Notes: generated by a model not told the origin, from the sequence alone. Counted from the first letter of the stretch, positions 45,776 to 55,815 are shown. The stretch: DNA of 64,000 bases from an uncultured Clostridia bacterium (GCA_934167835.1 CAKPLZ010000002.1:1-64000), one strand, 5' to 3'. A program made the numbers and translations.

Positions 45776-46174
45776 AAAACCCATTGACAAACATTTCAAT
45801 ATATCATAAAATAAACATGAAACCAAAGGCAAAACCCAAATGAAAAAATAAAGGAGGAAACGAACATGAAAGAACAAAACGCCAAAACCGTTGCAAGAGT
45901 AGAGAGAGAGAGAGAGAGAGAGCTATAATTTAGAAAACGAAAAAAATATTTTTATTCTAAGGGAAAAGTATAATCAAAAATCTAATCCCCAATACTTCAC
46001 CACGAATCGTGGAATTACCATAATTGTATTAATAATAACTATAATAGTAATGTTAATTTTACTAGGAGTAGGTACAAAAGTTGTTATAGATGGAAAACTG
46101 TTTGACACAGCTAGAACAGCAGTGGATACTTCTAATAATAAAACGGCTTTGCAGGAATCAAGAGTAAATGAGCT
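45776..46174 (+). repeat. Duplicated promoter plus prepilin N-terminal module, copy A
   Basis: This ~400-bp block is nearly identical to 47439-47833: the same TTGACA (45784-45789)-N17-TAAAAT (45807-45812) promoter, the same AAGGAGG and the same first ~95 codons. The main difference is the (AG)n tract, 11 units here and 9 in copy B. Confidence 0.85.
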
Positions 46175-47339
46175 AATAGGGGAATTAGAAAGAGAAGAGG
46201 AAAATCAAATAAGGGAAGCAACTGCAGGTGTAAGAACTAAGAAAAAATTACCATATTTTTCAAATGGAAAAAAGGCTATAATTCCTGCAGGCTTTACAGT
46301 ATCTGGAATAGATAGTGAATCAACAATAGATGAAGGACTAGTGATATATCTAATACCAGAAGATACAACAATAGAGGAATGGACAAAAGATTCAAATAAT
46401 GATGGAATATATGATGTCCAGGAACTATATGATCAATTCGTCTGGGTACCAGTAGATAATATTAATGATTTCTATATGTGTCAAAGTGAGGGAACTGATA
46501 TTGATGAAAGTGGAACAGTTGAAGAAAATGAGTATAAAAGCTGTGATATAGTACTTAAAAATAATGTCCTTACATGCGAAACACACAATTCAACATTGTT
46601 GGCAGGGAGAATTAGAGATAAAAATAAATATACTGGAGTAACACCTAGAGAACCAGATGTGGTTACAGGAGGAGGAACGAATGAACGTTTTGATGCTGAT
46701 GAAACATACTTGACTCAAATGTCAGACATTATAGGCAGTACAGAAGGATATGATACAACATTGAATTTTAAAAATCAATTACAGACTGAATATAATGAAG
46801 CCGTTAAAAGCATATATATTAATAAAGGCTTTTGGATTGGCAGATACGAAACTGCAGATATGCAAAATTCAAATAAAAATGTTAATGTAAGAATTCTAGC
46901 TGGGGAAAATGCCGGAAATGCTTCATGGTATGCAGCATACGCACAACAAAAAATGTATGCAATAAATAATAATTTAACAACAGTTAAGAGCGGAATGATA
47001 CAAGGAGCTGTTTGGAATGAAGTAATGGCTTTTGTACATACTGATATTTACGATACTACCACAATTGGCAATGTGGCACATAATTTAACAAAAGGATATA
47101 AAACAGGAGGAATAGACTATCCAAGTGATGCATCAATACCATATAAAGATTATTCAAAAAACGTATATGATTTAGAAGGACGTTTGCTAGAAGTAACTGT
47201 TGGAAATTTATATGAAGATAGAAGAGTAACAAGAGGAGGAGCAACGAGTGAGGGGCAATCAGCAAACAGTTATGCATATTCAGGTGGCCCAAACTCACCT
47301 GGTAATTATGGATCTAGGATGTTTTTATACATTCTATAA
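45866..47339 (+). pseudogene. Prepilin-FGE protein gene, out of frame at an (AG)11 tract (probable phase-OFF allele)
   Basis: ATG 45866 opens MKEQNAKTVARV and then an (AG)11 tract at 45901-45922, after which frame 0 hits TAA at 45926-45928. The copy-B gene at 47529 has (AG)9 and stays open. Past the tract the other frame continues without interruption: RGITIIVLIITIIVMLILLG (prepilin helix), FVWVPVDN, GFWIGRYETADM and the FGE-type end YGSRMFLYIL at 47339. The coding body is intact, so this looks like slipped-strand switching rather than decay. A short N-terminally truncated product from an internal start is unlikely to be exported. Confidence 0.75.
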
Positions 47340-47355
47340 TTGTTAACAAAACCAC

Positions 47356-47390
47356 AAGATTAAGACCTTAAATTAAGGTCTTAATCTTTA
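47356..47390 (+). terminator. Terminator after the phase-OFF prepilin gene
   Basis: AAGATTAAGACCTT (47356-47369) pairs with AAGGTCTTAATCTT (47375-47388), a 14-bp perfect stem. Confidence 0.8.
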
Positions 47391-47438
47391 AAGAATTACA
47401 TTACTACATCATATTTCCATTATTAATATTTTTCTAGT

Positions 47439-47833
47439 AAAACCCATTGACAAATATTTCAATATATCATAAAATAAACATGAAACCAAAGGCAAAACCC
47501 AAATGAAAAAATAAAGGAGGAAACGAACATGAAAGAACAAAACGCTAGAACCATTGCAAGAGTAGAGAGAGAGAGAGAGAGCTATAATTTAGAAAACGGA
47601 AAAAATATTTTTATTCTAGGGGAAAAGTATAATCAAAAATCTAATTCCCAATATTTCACCACGAATCGTGGAATTACCATAATTGTATTAATAATAACTA
47701 TAATAGTAATGTTAATTTTGTTAGGAGTAGGTACAAAAGTTGCTATAGATGGAAAAATATTTGATACAGCTAGAACGGCAGTGGATACTACCAATAACAA
47801 AGTTGCTTTACAGGAATCAAGAGTAAATGAGCT
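47439..47833 (+). repeat. Duplicated promoter plus prepilin N-terminal module, copy B
   Basis: Counterpart of 45776-46174. Promoter TTGACA (47447-47452), 17 bp, TAAAAT (47470-47475). After about 47833 the two genes diverge completely. Confidence 0.85.
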
Positions 47834-48935
47834 TGCGGATGAGCTAGATAATGTAATTCAGAGCCAATGCAAGCATGAGTGGGGAGAGGAAAAGATTGTT
47901 AAAGCGGCTACATGTTCTGAAAATGGCGAAAAAGTAAGAAGTTGTGTGAAGTGTGGTAAAATTGAAGCAATTTTAATTGCTAAGTTGCCACATAATTTTG
48001 AAAATGGAACATGTTCAAATTGCAAGCATAATCTGGTAATTGGAGCAAATATAAGTGGGTATGACCCAAGTATAGGAGAAGATGGGAAAATGATAGCAAC
48101 TAGTTATACTTCTCCAGCTGAAAAAACCGGGCATACTAAAGACCAAATATTTACAGTAACAAGCATAAAGGAATGGCGAGTTTTAGCGGAAATTGATGGG
48201 CAAATATTAATTACAACAGATAAGTATATAGCTGCTGATAATGAAACTAGATATGCTTTAAAAGGGAAAAAAGGATACGTAAATGGAATAGATGAATTGA
48301 ATAATGTTTGTAGCATTTATGGTCAAGGTAAATATGCTGATAAAAGCAAATATACATTAGATATAGGAAACAAAATAATTTCAACAGGAAGCAGAAGTAT
48401 AGCACAAGCTGATGGAGGTGGAAACGGAGGAAAATTAGTTATTTCCACAGAAAGCGCAGTATTTTATAAAAATCCAGAAACAGGGTATATTACAGTTAAT
48501 GGTCAAACTACAACAGAAAGACAAGTAAGCGTTTTTAATTATTATGATGAAGAAACTAATACATGGAAAACACTAGAAAATGGAGAAAGCGTTACTATAC
48601 ATAAAAGATATAAAGAAAGAATTAGTTCGTCTGAAGTACCTGTGGATTTATGGTTTAGTGAAGGAACAGTATACTCAAAAAGATATTATACAGCAGACCA
48701 ATATACATGGTTCCAAGGTGAAGAAAGAGGAAGCGGCTATGGCAATGGTTATGGAATAATGACAAATCAAATGTTTTCAGCTGATGGTGGAGGTGGTCAC
48801 ATGACTATATACTCCTTTTATGGAGAAGAAGGCTATGGAGCATTTCAAACAAAAGTAAGGCCAGTAGTATATTTACAAAAAAACACAGTTTTAGAATATG
48901 ACGAAACAAACAACTTATACACAATAATTAATTGA
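47529..48935 (+). CDS. Prepilin-like surface protein with Cys-pair repeats, in frame at an (AG)9 tract
   Basis: The 468-residue product starts MKEQNARTIARVERERES; the RERERE stretch is encoded by (AG)9 at 47564-47581. The prepilin helix GITIIVLIITIIVMLILLG lies at about residues 47-65, unusually far from the start. Then come paired-Cys segments (CKHEWGEEKI, CSENGEKVRSCVKCGK, GTCSNCKHN), as seen in zinc-ribbon-like surface repeats, and a C-terminal domain of about 300 residues (FTVTSIKEWRVLAEIDGQIL...VRPVVYLQKNT) that I do not recognise. It shares promoter and N-terminus with the gene at 45866 but has a different C-terminus. Confidence 0.75.
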   Translation: MKEQNARTIARVERERESYNLENGKNIFILGEKYNQKSNSQYFTTNRGITIIVLIITIIVMLILLGVGTKVAIDGKIFDTARTAVDTTNNKVALQESRVNELADELDNVIQSQCKHEWGEEKIVKAATCSENGEKVRSCVKCGKIEAILIAKLPHNFENGTCSNCKHNLVIGANISGYDPSIGEDGKMIATSYTSPAEKTGHTKDQIFTVTSIKEWRVLAEIDGQILITTDKYIAADNETRYALKGKKGYVNGIDELNNVCSIYGQGKYADKSKYTLDIGNKIISTGSRSIAQADGGGNGGKLVISTESAVFYKNPETGYITVNGQTTTERQVSVFNYYDEETNTWKTLENGESVTIHKRYKERISSSEVPVDLWFSEGTVYSKRYYTADQYTWFQGEERGSGYGNGYGIMTNQMFSADGGGGHMTIYSFYGEEGYGAFQTKVRPVVYLQKNTVLEYDETNNLYTIIN

Positions 48936-49046
48936 ATTTTTTAAAAACCCCTACACAAATAAACAAAAATGTGGTAAAATAGTTATGCGAAAAATATGGA
49001 TAAATTCCATAGTGATATATATAATAATTTAAAAGGGGGAAAAAAC

Positions 49047-49772
49047 ATGTCAGGACATAGCAAATGGCATAATATTCAAGCAAAAAAAGGAAAAGCAGAT
49101 GCAGCTAGAGGTAAAATATTCACAAAATTAGGAAGAGAATTATTAATGGCAGTAAAACAAGGAGGTCCAGACCCTGTTGGCAATTCTAAGTTAAAAGATG
49201 TTATTGCAAAATGTAAAGCAAACAATATGCCAAATGATACAATTAATAACGCAATAAAAAAAGCAGCTGGAGCAGGCAATTCAGAAAATTATGAAGAGAT
49301 TACGTATGAAGGATACGGACCAAATGGAGTTGCAATTATAGTTAATGCTTCAACAGACAACAAAAATAGAACAGCAGCAGATATAAGACATGTGTTTGAT
49401 AAATTTGGTGGAAACCTAGGAACTTCAGGTTGTGTATCATACATGTTTGAGAAAAAAGGTGTTATAGTTGTTGAAAAAGCTGAATGCAAAATGGCTGAAG
49501 ATGATTTAATGATGTTAGCACTTGAAAATGGTGCTGAAAATATGGAGTCAAGCGATGAAGTATATGAAATTACATCTGCACCAGAAGATTTTTCAAAACT
49601 TAGCCAAGCACTTGAAGAAAATGGAATATCATTCCTTGAAGCAGATGTAAAAATGGTGCCAAATAATTACATTTCTTTAGACGAAAATGGAACAAGAAAA
49701 ATGGAACTAATACTTGAAAAATTAGACGAATTAGACGATGTAATTGATATTTACCATAACTGGGATGAATAA
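49047..49772 (+). CDS. YebC/PmpR-family protein (TACO1-like)
   Basis: The 241-residue product begins MSGHSKWHNIQAKKGKADAARGKIF, the family signature, with GYGPNGVAIIV near residue 89. Family members are annotated as DNA-binding regulators, and some help ribosomes through difficult peptide sequences. ATG 49047 follows AAGGGGG; the open frame extends to 48996 without a ribosome site. It is convergent with tmcAL across a shared terminator. Confidence 0.93.
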   Translation: MSGHSKWHNIQAKKGKADAARGKIFTKLGRELLMAVKQGGPDPVGNSKLKDVIAKCKANNMPNDTINNAIKKAAGAGNSENYEEITYEGYGPNGVAIIVNASTDNKNRTAADIRHVFDKFGGNLGTSGCVSYMFEKKGVIVVEKAECKMAEDDLMMLALENGAENMESSDEVYEITSAPEDFSKLSQALEENGISFLEADVKMVPNNYISLDENGTRKMELILEKLDELDDVIDIYHNWDE

Positions 49773-49778
49773 AAAAAC

Positions 49779-49814
49779 AAGGAACGGTGAACTTCATTTT
49801 GAAAACCGTTCCTT
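49779..49814. terminator. Bidirectional terminator between yebC and tmcAL
   Basis: AAGGAACGGT (49779-49788) pairs with ACCGTTCCTT (49805-49814). An A run on one side and T-rich sequence on the other allow use from both strands. Confidence 0.75.
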
Positions 49815-51037
49815 AAATTACAATTAATTTTTTTGTATAATCTAAATTAGCATCTGGTGTTTTTTTATAACCCATAGTATAAATGTTGGTTGCTAGAATA
49901 TCTTTTTCAAGCATAGATGTTAAAATTTTATTCTTACTATTATCCATAAATTGCTTAACAGAAGTAATAACTTCAAGCTTTCTATTTCTACACATTTCAG
50001 ACAATAACAATTTCCCATTATCACTAACTCCTAAAACATGAACATAAGGAGTAACTTTTTGAGAATCAATATAATCCTGCTTAGTAATATCTAAAAGTGC
50101 ATATAACATTATTCTATTAATTCTAGTTAAAGTATATCTTTTAGATTTTATCATAAATACAAGACTTTCTAATGTATTACAGCAATTTGCAGCATTTTTA
50201 ATTTTATATTCTAAACCTTCTGTAACATCAGGTAAATTAGCAATTTGATTTACAGACATAGTTCTTAATTTATAAATAATCGCAGTTTCAAATTGAGATA
50301 AATCTAAAACAAATCTTCCACTTCCAAGTTCTTTTTTTAAAATACTATATGCATAAGATGGCATTAGTTTTTGAACAGACTTTTTATTAAGAAGCATTTC
50401 ACGGATAGCCGTTGCACTTGCAAAATTATTAATAGTAGTTAAACTATTATAATCTGTACCAACGCGCTTAATTGTAAGAGGAGTAATTTTGTTACCAGTT
50501 ATTGCAATTTGTTTTAAATATTCAAGCCCTAAAATATTATTAGAACCAGACAAGATATTTGCAGAATTTCTAATGTCATTTATGTATAAAAGCAATGCAT
50601 TTTCACGAGCTTTAGGAAAAGATAAACCTTTTGAAAGTTCATGATTTAACATAGTTACATATTCAGCAGGCTCATCAAGAATTATTTGAGCAAATTTATT
50701 CAATGTAGTAATATCACCACATTCACTGCCAAAAGAAAGATATGTTTCGGCCTTTAATGAATTTAAAATTTTTATGGCACCGTCTTGCAAAATTTTCAGC
50801 ACTAGAAACAGCATATATTGTAGGAAGTTCTATAACCATATCAACACCAGCATTTAACGCCATTTCAGCACGAGCCCATTTGCTTATTAAAGCAGTATTT
50901 CCGCGCTCTACAAAGTTACCGCTCATAATGCAAAGCACATAATCTGGGCACACTTGCTTAACTGATTCGCTTAACTGATATAAATGACCATTATGAAATG
51001 GATTATATTCACAAATAACTGCTAAAACTTTGCTCAT
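49813..51037 (-). CDS. tmcAL: tRNA(Met) cytidine acetate ligase-like nucleotidyltransferase, read across one CGG +1 site
   Basis: Modifies the wobble cytidine of elongator tRNA-Met, by family. MSKVLAVICEYNPFHNGHLYQL holds the H-x-G-H-type nucleotidyltransferase motif, and IMSGNFVERGNTALISKWARAEMAL follows. CGG 50782 (minus strand) is in frame; skipping the C gives AENFAR-GAIKILNSL and the frame continues to 49813 (407 residues, the normal length). SATAIREML near residue 183 and the helical C-terminus fit the YlbM/TmcAL family. RBS AAGGAG on the minus strand. Confidence 0.9.
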
Positions 51038-51124
51038 TAATTTCTCCTTACATATTGATTTTTTTATTACTTTATTGATATAATATCACAAGATTATAAA
51101 AAACACAATAACTTTGGAGGATTT

Positions 51125-51563
51125 ATGGAAAAAGTAATAATATATACAGATGGGGCCTGTTCAGGAAACCCAGGACCTCGGAGGATGGGGCACAATATTA
51201 ATGCACAAGGATATCAAAAAAGAAATAAATGGCTATATGCCAAACACTACCAATAATATAATGGAAATAACAGCCGTAATAGAAGGTCTAAAGATGCTAA
51301 AATATGAGTGCGAGGTTGAAATATACAGTGATAGTGCTTATGTGGTAAATGCCTTTAACAATCACTGGATTGATGGGTGGATGAAAAAAAACTGGGTAAA
51401 TTCAAATCACGAACCAGTAAAAAACAAAGAACTATGGCAAGAATTATATGATTTAACAAAAAAACACAAAGTAAAATTCATTAAAGTAAAAGGCCATAGT
51501 GACAATGAATTTAACAATAGATGCGATGAACTAGCACGCCAAGCAATAAAAGATAACAATTAA
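51125..51563 (+). CDS. rnhA: Ribonuclease HI, read across one CGG +1 site
   Basis: Degrades RNA in RNA-DNA hybrids. ATG 51125 (TTGGAGG upstream) opens MEKVIIYTDGACSGNPGP, with the first catalytic Asp. CGG 51179 follows as codon 19, and skipping the C gives GPGGWGTILM and the rest of the fold: ITAVIEGLKML (Glu), IYSDSAYVVNAF (Asp), KVKGHSDNEFNNRCDELAR (His and Asp). Length 145 residues. Without the shift only 18 correct residues are made. Confidence 0.93.
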
Positions 51564-51578
51564 AAGGAGAGAAAATAA

Positions 51579-52772
51579 ATGTACGAAATATTTGCAGATT
51601 TACATATACACATAGGAAGAAGTGAAAATAACAAACCAATAAAAATAACAGCAGCAAGGTCTTTAAACTTTGCAAACATAGCAAAAGAATGTGCTGACAG
51701 GAAAGGAATAAACATAGCAGGAATAATAGATTCAGCCTCACCTTATGTAATTGAGGATATAGAAAATTTCTTGAAAACCGGTGAAGCTTATGAGATAAAA
51801 GATGGAGGAATTATATACAAGGATAAAGTTTGTATAATTCTAGGAAGTGAAATTGAAACTTCTGAGAAAGGACTAAATGGACACACAGGAAGTGCTCACA
51901 ATTTGTGCTATTTCCCATATTTAAGCGATATAAAGGGATTTTCAAATGAAATGAGTCATCACATTAAAAATATAACACTAAGCTCTCAAAGAGCAGATAT
52001 ATCAGCGTATGAGCTAATAGATATAGTAGAAAAATATAATGGAATATTAATTCCAGCACATTGTTTTACTCCTCACAAAAGCTTTTACGGAAACTGCACA
52101 GATAGATTAGAAAAAGTATTTAGAGAAAAATATAGCAAAGTTCCAGCAATTGAACTTGGTTTAAGTGCTGATACAAACCTTGCAGACCATATATCAGAAC
52201 TAGAAAACAAAACATTTTTAACTAATTCTGATGCACATTCACTTCCTAAAATTGCAAGAGAATATAACAAAATACTAGTTGAAGACATTAGCTTTAAGGA
52301 ATTCTTAAAAGCACTTAAAAATGAAGATGGAAGAAAAATAATAACAAACTATGGGCTAGACCCAAAACTTGGAAAATACCATAGAACATACTGCGAAGTA
52401 TGCCAAAAAAATATTCCAGGAGAGGCACCGGTTATAAAGTGTGATACATGCGATAGTAAAAATATCACAATGGGTGTGTATGATAGAATACAAGTTATAA
52501 AAGACAAAGAAACAAGCAAAAGCCCGGCAAATAGGCCTGAATATGTATATCAAATACCTCTTTCATTCATACCAGGGCTTGGAAACAAAACAATAGAAAA
52601 ATTAATATCTCATTTTGGAACAGAAATGAATATATTACATAAATTATCTTTTGATGATTTAGAAGCAGTAGTTGGTGAAAAAAATGCAAGAAACATAATA
52701 AATGCACGAGAAGGAAAAATGCACATACAAGCCGGCGGAGGCGGAATTTACGGTAAAATAGGAGCTGAATAA
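51579..52772 (+). CDS. Endonuclease Q-like PHP-domain protein
   Basis: The 397-residue product has an N-terminal PHP phosphoesterase domain (FADLHIHIGRS with the metal histidines, GSEIETS, IPAHCFTPHKS, NSDAHS), a four-Cys zinc site (YCEVCQKN...IKCDTCDS, about residues 271-292) and a C-terminal helix-hairpin-helix region (IPGLGNKTIEKLISHFG). This is the layout of EndoQ, which nicks DNA 5' of deaminated bases; it is typical of archaea and patchy in bacteria. It lies between rnhA (16 bp) and topB (2 bp), so all three appear cotranscribed. Confidence 0.8.
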   Translation: MYEIFADLHIHIGRSENNKPIKITAARSLNFANIAKECADRKGINIAGIIDSASPYVIEDIENFLKTGEAYEIKDGGIIYKDKVCIILGSEIETSEKGLNGHTGSAHNLCYFPYLSDIKGFSNEMSHHIKNITLSSQRADISAYELIDIVEKYNGILIPAHCFTPHKSFYGNCTDRLEKVFREKYSKVPAIELGLSADTNLADHISELENKTFLTNSDAHSLPKIAREYNKILVEDISFKEFLKALKNEDGRKIITNYGLDPKLGKYHRTYCEVCQKNIPGEAPVIKCDTCDSKNITMGVYDRIQVIKDKETSKSPANRPEYVYQIPLSFIPGLGNKTIEKLISHFGTEMNILHKLSFDDLEAVVGEKNARNIINAREGKMHIQAGGGGIYGKIGAE

Positions 52773-52774
52773 TT

Positions 52775-54665
52775 TTGAAGAAATTATTAATTACAGAAAA
52801 GCCATCAGTAGCAATGGAATTTGCTAAAGTACTTAAAGTTGGAAGTAACAGAAAAAATGGATATATCGAAGGTGATGAGTGGATTATAACTTGGTGTGTA
52901 GGTCATTTAGTAACAATGTCTTACCCAGAAAAGTATGATGAAAAGCTTAAATTTTGGAGGCTAGACACACTTCCATTCATACCAGAAGAATTCAAATACG
53001 AAATAATACCAGCTGTAGAAAAACAATTTGAAATAGTTAAATCACTTCTTCAAAGAGAAGATGTTGAAGAAATATACAATGCACGGAGACTCTGGGCGAG
53101 AAGGAGAATACATACAAAGATTGGTTTTTATGATGGCAAAACCAAACCCAAAAGCAAAAATGAAAAGGGTTTGGATAGATTCACAAACAGAGGAGGAAAT
53201 ATTAAGAGGAATAAGAGAAGCAAAAGATTTATCAGAATATAACAGCCTATCAGATTCAGCATACTTAAGGGCAAAAGAAGATTATTTAATAGGAATAAAT
53301 TTTTCAAGACTACTTTCAATAATTTTTGGCAGAAAACTTGCACAAGCAATAAATGAAGAAAAAGCATCAATATCAATAGGAAGAGTAATGACATGTGTTT
53401 TAGGAATGATAGTAGAAAGAGAACGAGAAATAAGAAACTTTGTAAAAACCAAATACTACAAAATAAATGCAGTTTTTGAAAATTTTACAGCAGAATGGAA
53501 AGTAAATGAAAAATCTATTGTGTTTGAATCTCCAAAATTATATAACGAAACAGGCTTTAAAAAAGAGGATGACGCTAAAAAACTGATAGAAAGTTTGAAT
53601 GGCAAAAAGGCAATCATTACGGAACTTAAAAAATCAAAGAAAAAAGAAAATGCACCACTATTATTCAACTTAGCTGAAATTCAAAATGAATGTACAAAAA
53701 AATTTAAAATAAAACCAGATGAAACACTAGAAGTAATTCAAGCACTTTATGAAAAAAAACTTGTAACATATCCAAGAACAGATGCAAGAGTTTTATCAAC
53801 AGCAGTTGCAAAGGAAATTTCACGCAATTTAAATGGACTTGCAAGAAACTTAAAACAAGATGAAGAAATAAATGAATATTTAAATAAAATGTTAGAGCAA
53901 AAATATCCAACAGATAATCTTGCAAAAACCAAGTATGTAGATGACAGCAAAATAACAGACCACTACGCTATAATACCTACAGGGCAAGGCTTTGAAAACT
54001 ATTCAAAATTAACAGATTTGCAAAGAGAAGTTTACAGAGTAATCGTGAAAAGATTTATAGCAATATTCTACCCACCAGCAGAATTCAATAAAATAAATGT
54101 AACAGTAAACATAGAGAACGAAAATTTTTATGCAACAGAAAAAGTTTGTACACAAATAGGATATTTAGAGGTACTAAAACAGAAAGACAATAAAGAAGAA
54201 GAAAATGAAAACCTAAAAGACTTAAAAAAAGGTCAAGAACTTGAAATAAAAGAGTTAAACACAAAAGAAGCCGAAACAACTCCACCAACAAGATATAACT
54301 CAGGTTCCTTAATTCTTGCAATGGAAAATGCCGGAAAATTAATCGAAGATGAAGCTCTAAGAGAACAAATAAAAGGTGCAGGCATAGGAACAAGTGCAAC
54401 AAGAGGTGAAATAATCAAAAAACTAGAAAAAATAAAACACATAGACATAAACTCAAAAACCCAAATAGTAACACCAACAGAAAAAGGAGAAGCCATCTAC
54501 GATGTAGTCCAAAAATCAATGCCAGACATGCTAAACCCAAAACTAACAGCCAGCTGGGAAAAAGGCCTAGACATGGTGGCAAAAAAAGAAATTGAACCAG
54601 ATGAATTTATGGGAAAGCTAGAGAAATATATAAGAAATAAGTTTGAGAAGTTTATTTATAGATAA
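52775..54665 (+). CDS. topB: DNA topoisomerase III (type IA), read across one CGG +1 site
   Basis: Starts at TTG 52775: KKLLITEKPSVAMEFAKVL is the TOPRIM start with its Glu. CGG 53084 is in frame at the most conserved TOPRIM motif; skipping the C gives EIYNA-GDSGREGEYI. The catalytic Tyr lies in VTYPRTDARVL (about residue 330). TRYNSGSLILAMENAGK and GAGIGTSATRGEII follow. Joined length is 629 residues, with no C-terminal zinc fingers. The Arg in SGREGE is CGA, showing that CGA is read normally. It is 2 bp after the endoQ-like gene. Confidence 0.93.
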
Positions 54666-54699
54666 AATGCACCTTTTATATAAAAAAGTAGAAATAATA

Positions 54700-54846
54700 T
54701 TGACAAGAAGTATATTTTTGATTTATAATTAATATAATAAAAGTAGATATTATATATATCTATTTACAGTTGAAATCAGGTGAACCCTACCAATAAGTGG
54801 GAGCTGTAAAATCAAAGGTAAGAATCTTGTTTCTTACCTTTTTATT
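54700..54846 (+). ncRNA. ToxI-like type III antitoxin RNA (single repeat) with promoter and terminator
   Basis: Promoter TTGACA (54700-54705) / TATAAT (54724-54729, 18-bp spacer). A 36-nt unit at 54778-54813 starts AGGTGAACCCTACC, continues AATAAGTGGGAGCTGT and ends AAAATC, close in length and in spaced motifs to the 36-nt ToxI repeat. Partial repeat edges flank it. A perfect terminator stem AAAGGTAAGAA / TTCTTACCTTT (54814-54841) and a T run follow, then the toxin gene: the canonical toxI-terminator-toxN order. Typical loci have several repeats; here only one complete unit remains. Confidence 0.65.
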
Positions 54847-54861
54847 TTTTAGAAGGAAAGA

Positions 54862-55170
54862 ATGAAACTATATGCAGTAACTGATGAGTACATAAATTAT
54901 TTAAGAAGGTTTGAAAGCAAAGTTTATGACATACCGGTTCCTAAAAGTGAACTTATTTTATATGAAGCTAAAAACGAGAAAAATAAGAATTATAAAATTT
55001 TAATTGAAAAGGAATTAGAATTTATAGGAAAAAATGAAGGTTTAATAAAAAAGTATGCTAGCATTTTATATAAGCAAAAAATAAATGAGTATGATGTTTC
55101 TTATATAAAAAATGTAGTGAATTTTAAATTGTTGGAAGAAAAATGTTTGGAATATAAAAAAGTAAAATAA
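54862..55170 (+). CDS. ToxN/AbiQ-family type III toxin with internal deletion
   Basis: The start MKLYAVTDEYINYLRRFESK and the end NVVNFKLLEEKCLEYKK match the two ends of ToxN/AbiQ endoribonucleases. The product is 102 residues against about 165-170, and the middle of the barrel core (the region with the SSPK-type loop) is missing. The frame is continuous, so this is an in-frame deletion that probably destroys nuclease activity. It lies behind the ToxI-like RNA and its terminator. RBS AGAAGGAAAG. Confidence 0.65.
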   Translation: MKLYAVTDEYINYLRRFESKVYDIPVPKSELILYEAKNEKNKNYKILIEKELEFIGKNEGLIKKYASILYKQKINEYDVSYIKNVVNFKLLEEKCLEYKKVK

Positions 55171-55299
55171 AGAGAAATATAAAATGTACAAAAAAATGAT
55201 AAAAAAGAAGCGATACTGTAAATTCCAAACTTGAAAATAATTTATAAGATGTTTAAAAAAATAAAAACTGGAAAAAATATTGCCATAAGGAGGTTCTTT

Positions 55300-55815
55300 G
55301 TGGCAATTAAATTTTTTATTAAAAAACTAAAAATTGAAAATTTTAAAATAAAAGAATTAAAACTATATATAAGTCTCAATGTATTTAATAAATTTGATAT
55401 TTTTAGAATAAAAATAGATGAGAAAAAATTCAACAAAATTATTAGCAAAAGCAGTTCAGACATTGATTTAAAAAGCTTCAAACCAAAAGAAATCGAACAG
55501 ATTTTTGAAGAAATAAAAATTGATGGAATTAATATATATGCTAAAATTGGAACTACTAATATTATTTTTACATCATTTGTAGTAACACTAGTTGCAAGTG
55601 CTATTGCTATTATTTTATCAAAGAAAATTGAAAAACCTGAATATAGGATAGAGCCAGTTTATGATGAACAAAATTATACTTTTTTATCTATAAATTGTAT
55701 ATTTAAAATAAAGTTGGTACATATTATCAATATAATTAAAAAGCTAAATGGAAAGGAGTACCAAAAAAATGGAAGAACATCCAATAGAAGGGCTTATGGG
55801 GGCTGCAATGGATAG
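55300..55815 (+). CDS. DUF2953-like sporulation-associated membrane protein
   Basis: GTG 55300, 6 bp after AAGGAGG, starts an about 171-residue product that is basic and Phe/Ile/Lys-rich, with a membrane helix near residues 90-110 (IIFTSFVVTLVASAIAIILS) and the pattern ISLNVFNKFDIFRIKID typical of DUF2953. In Bacillus and Clostridia such a gene lies next to ytfJ, as here; the two overlap by 47 bp. Identification rests mainly on this context. The open frame extends to 55231 without a better start. Confidence 0.6.
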   Translation: MAIKFFIKKLKIENFKIKELKLYISLNVFNKFDIFRIKIDEKKFNKIISKSSSDIDLKSFKPKEIEQIFEEIKIDGINIYAKIGTTNIIFTSFVVTLVASAIAIILSKKIEKPEYRIEPVYDEQNYTFLSINCIFKIKLVHIINIIKKLNGKEYQKNGRTSNRRAYGGCNG

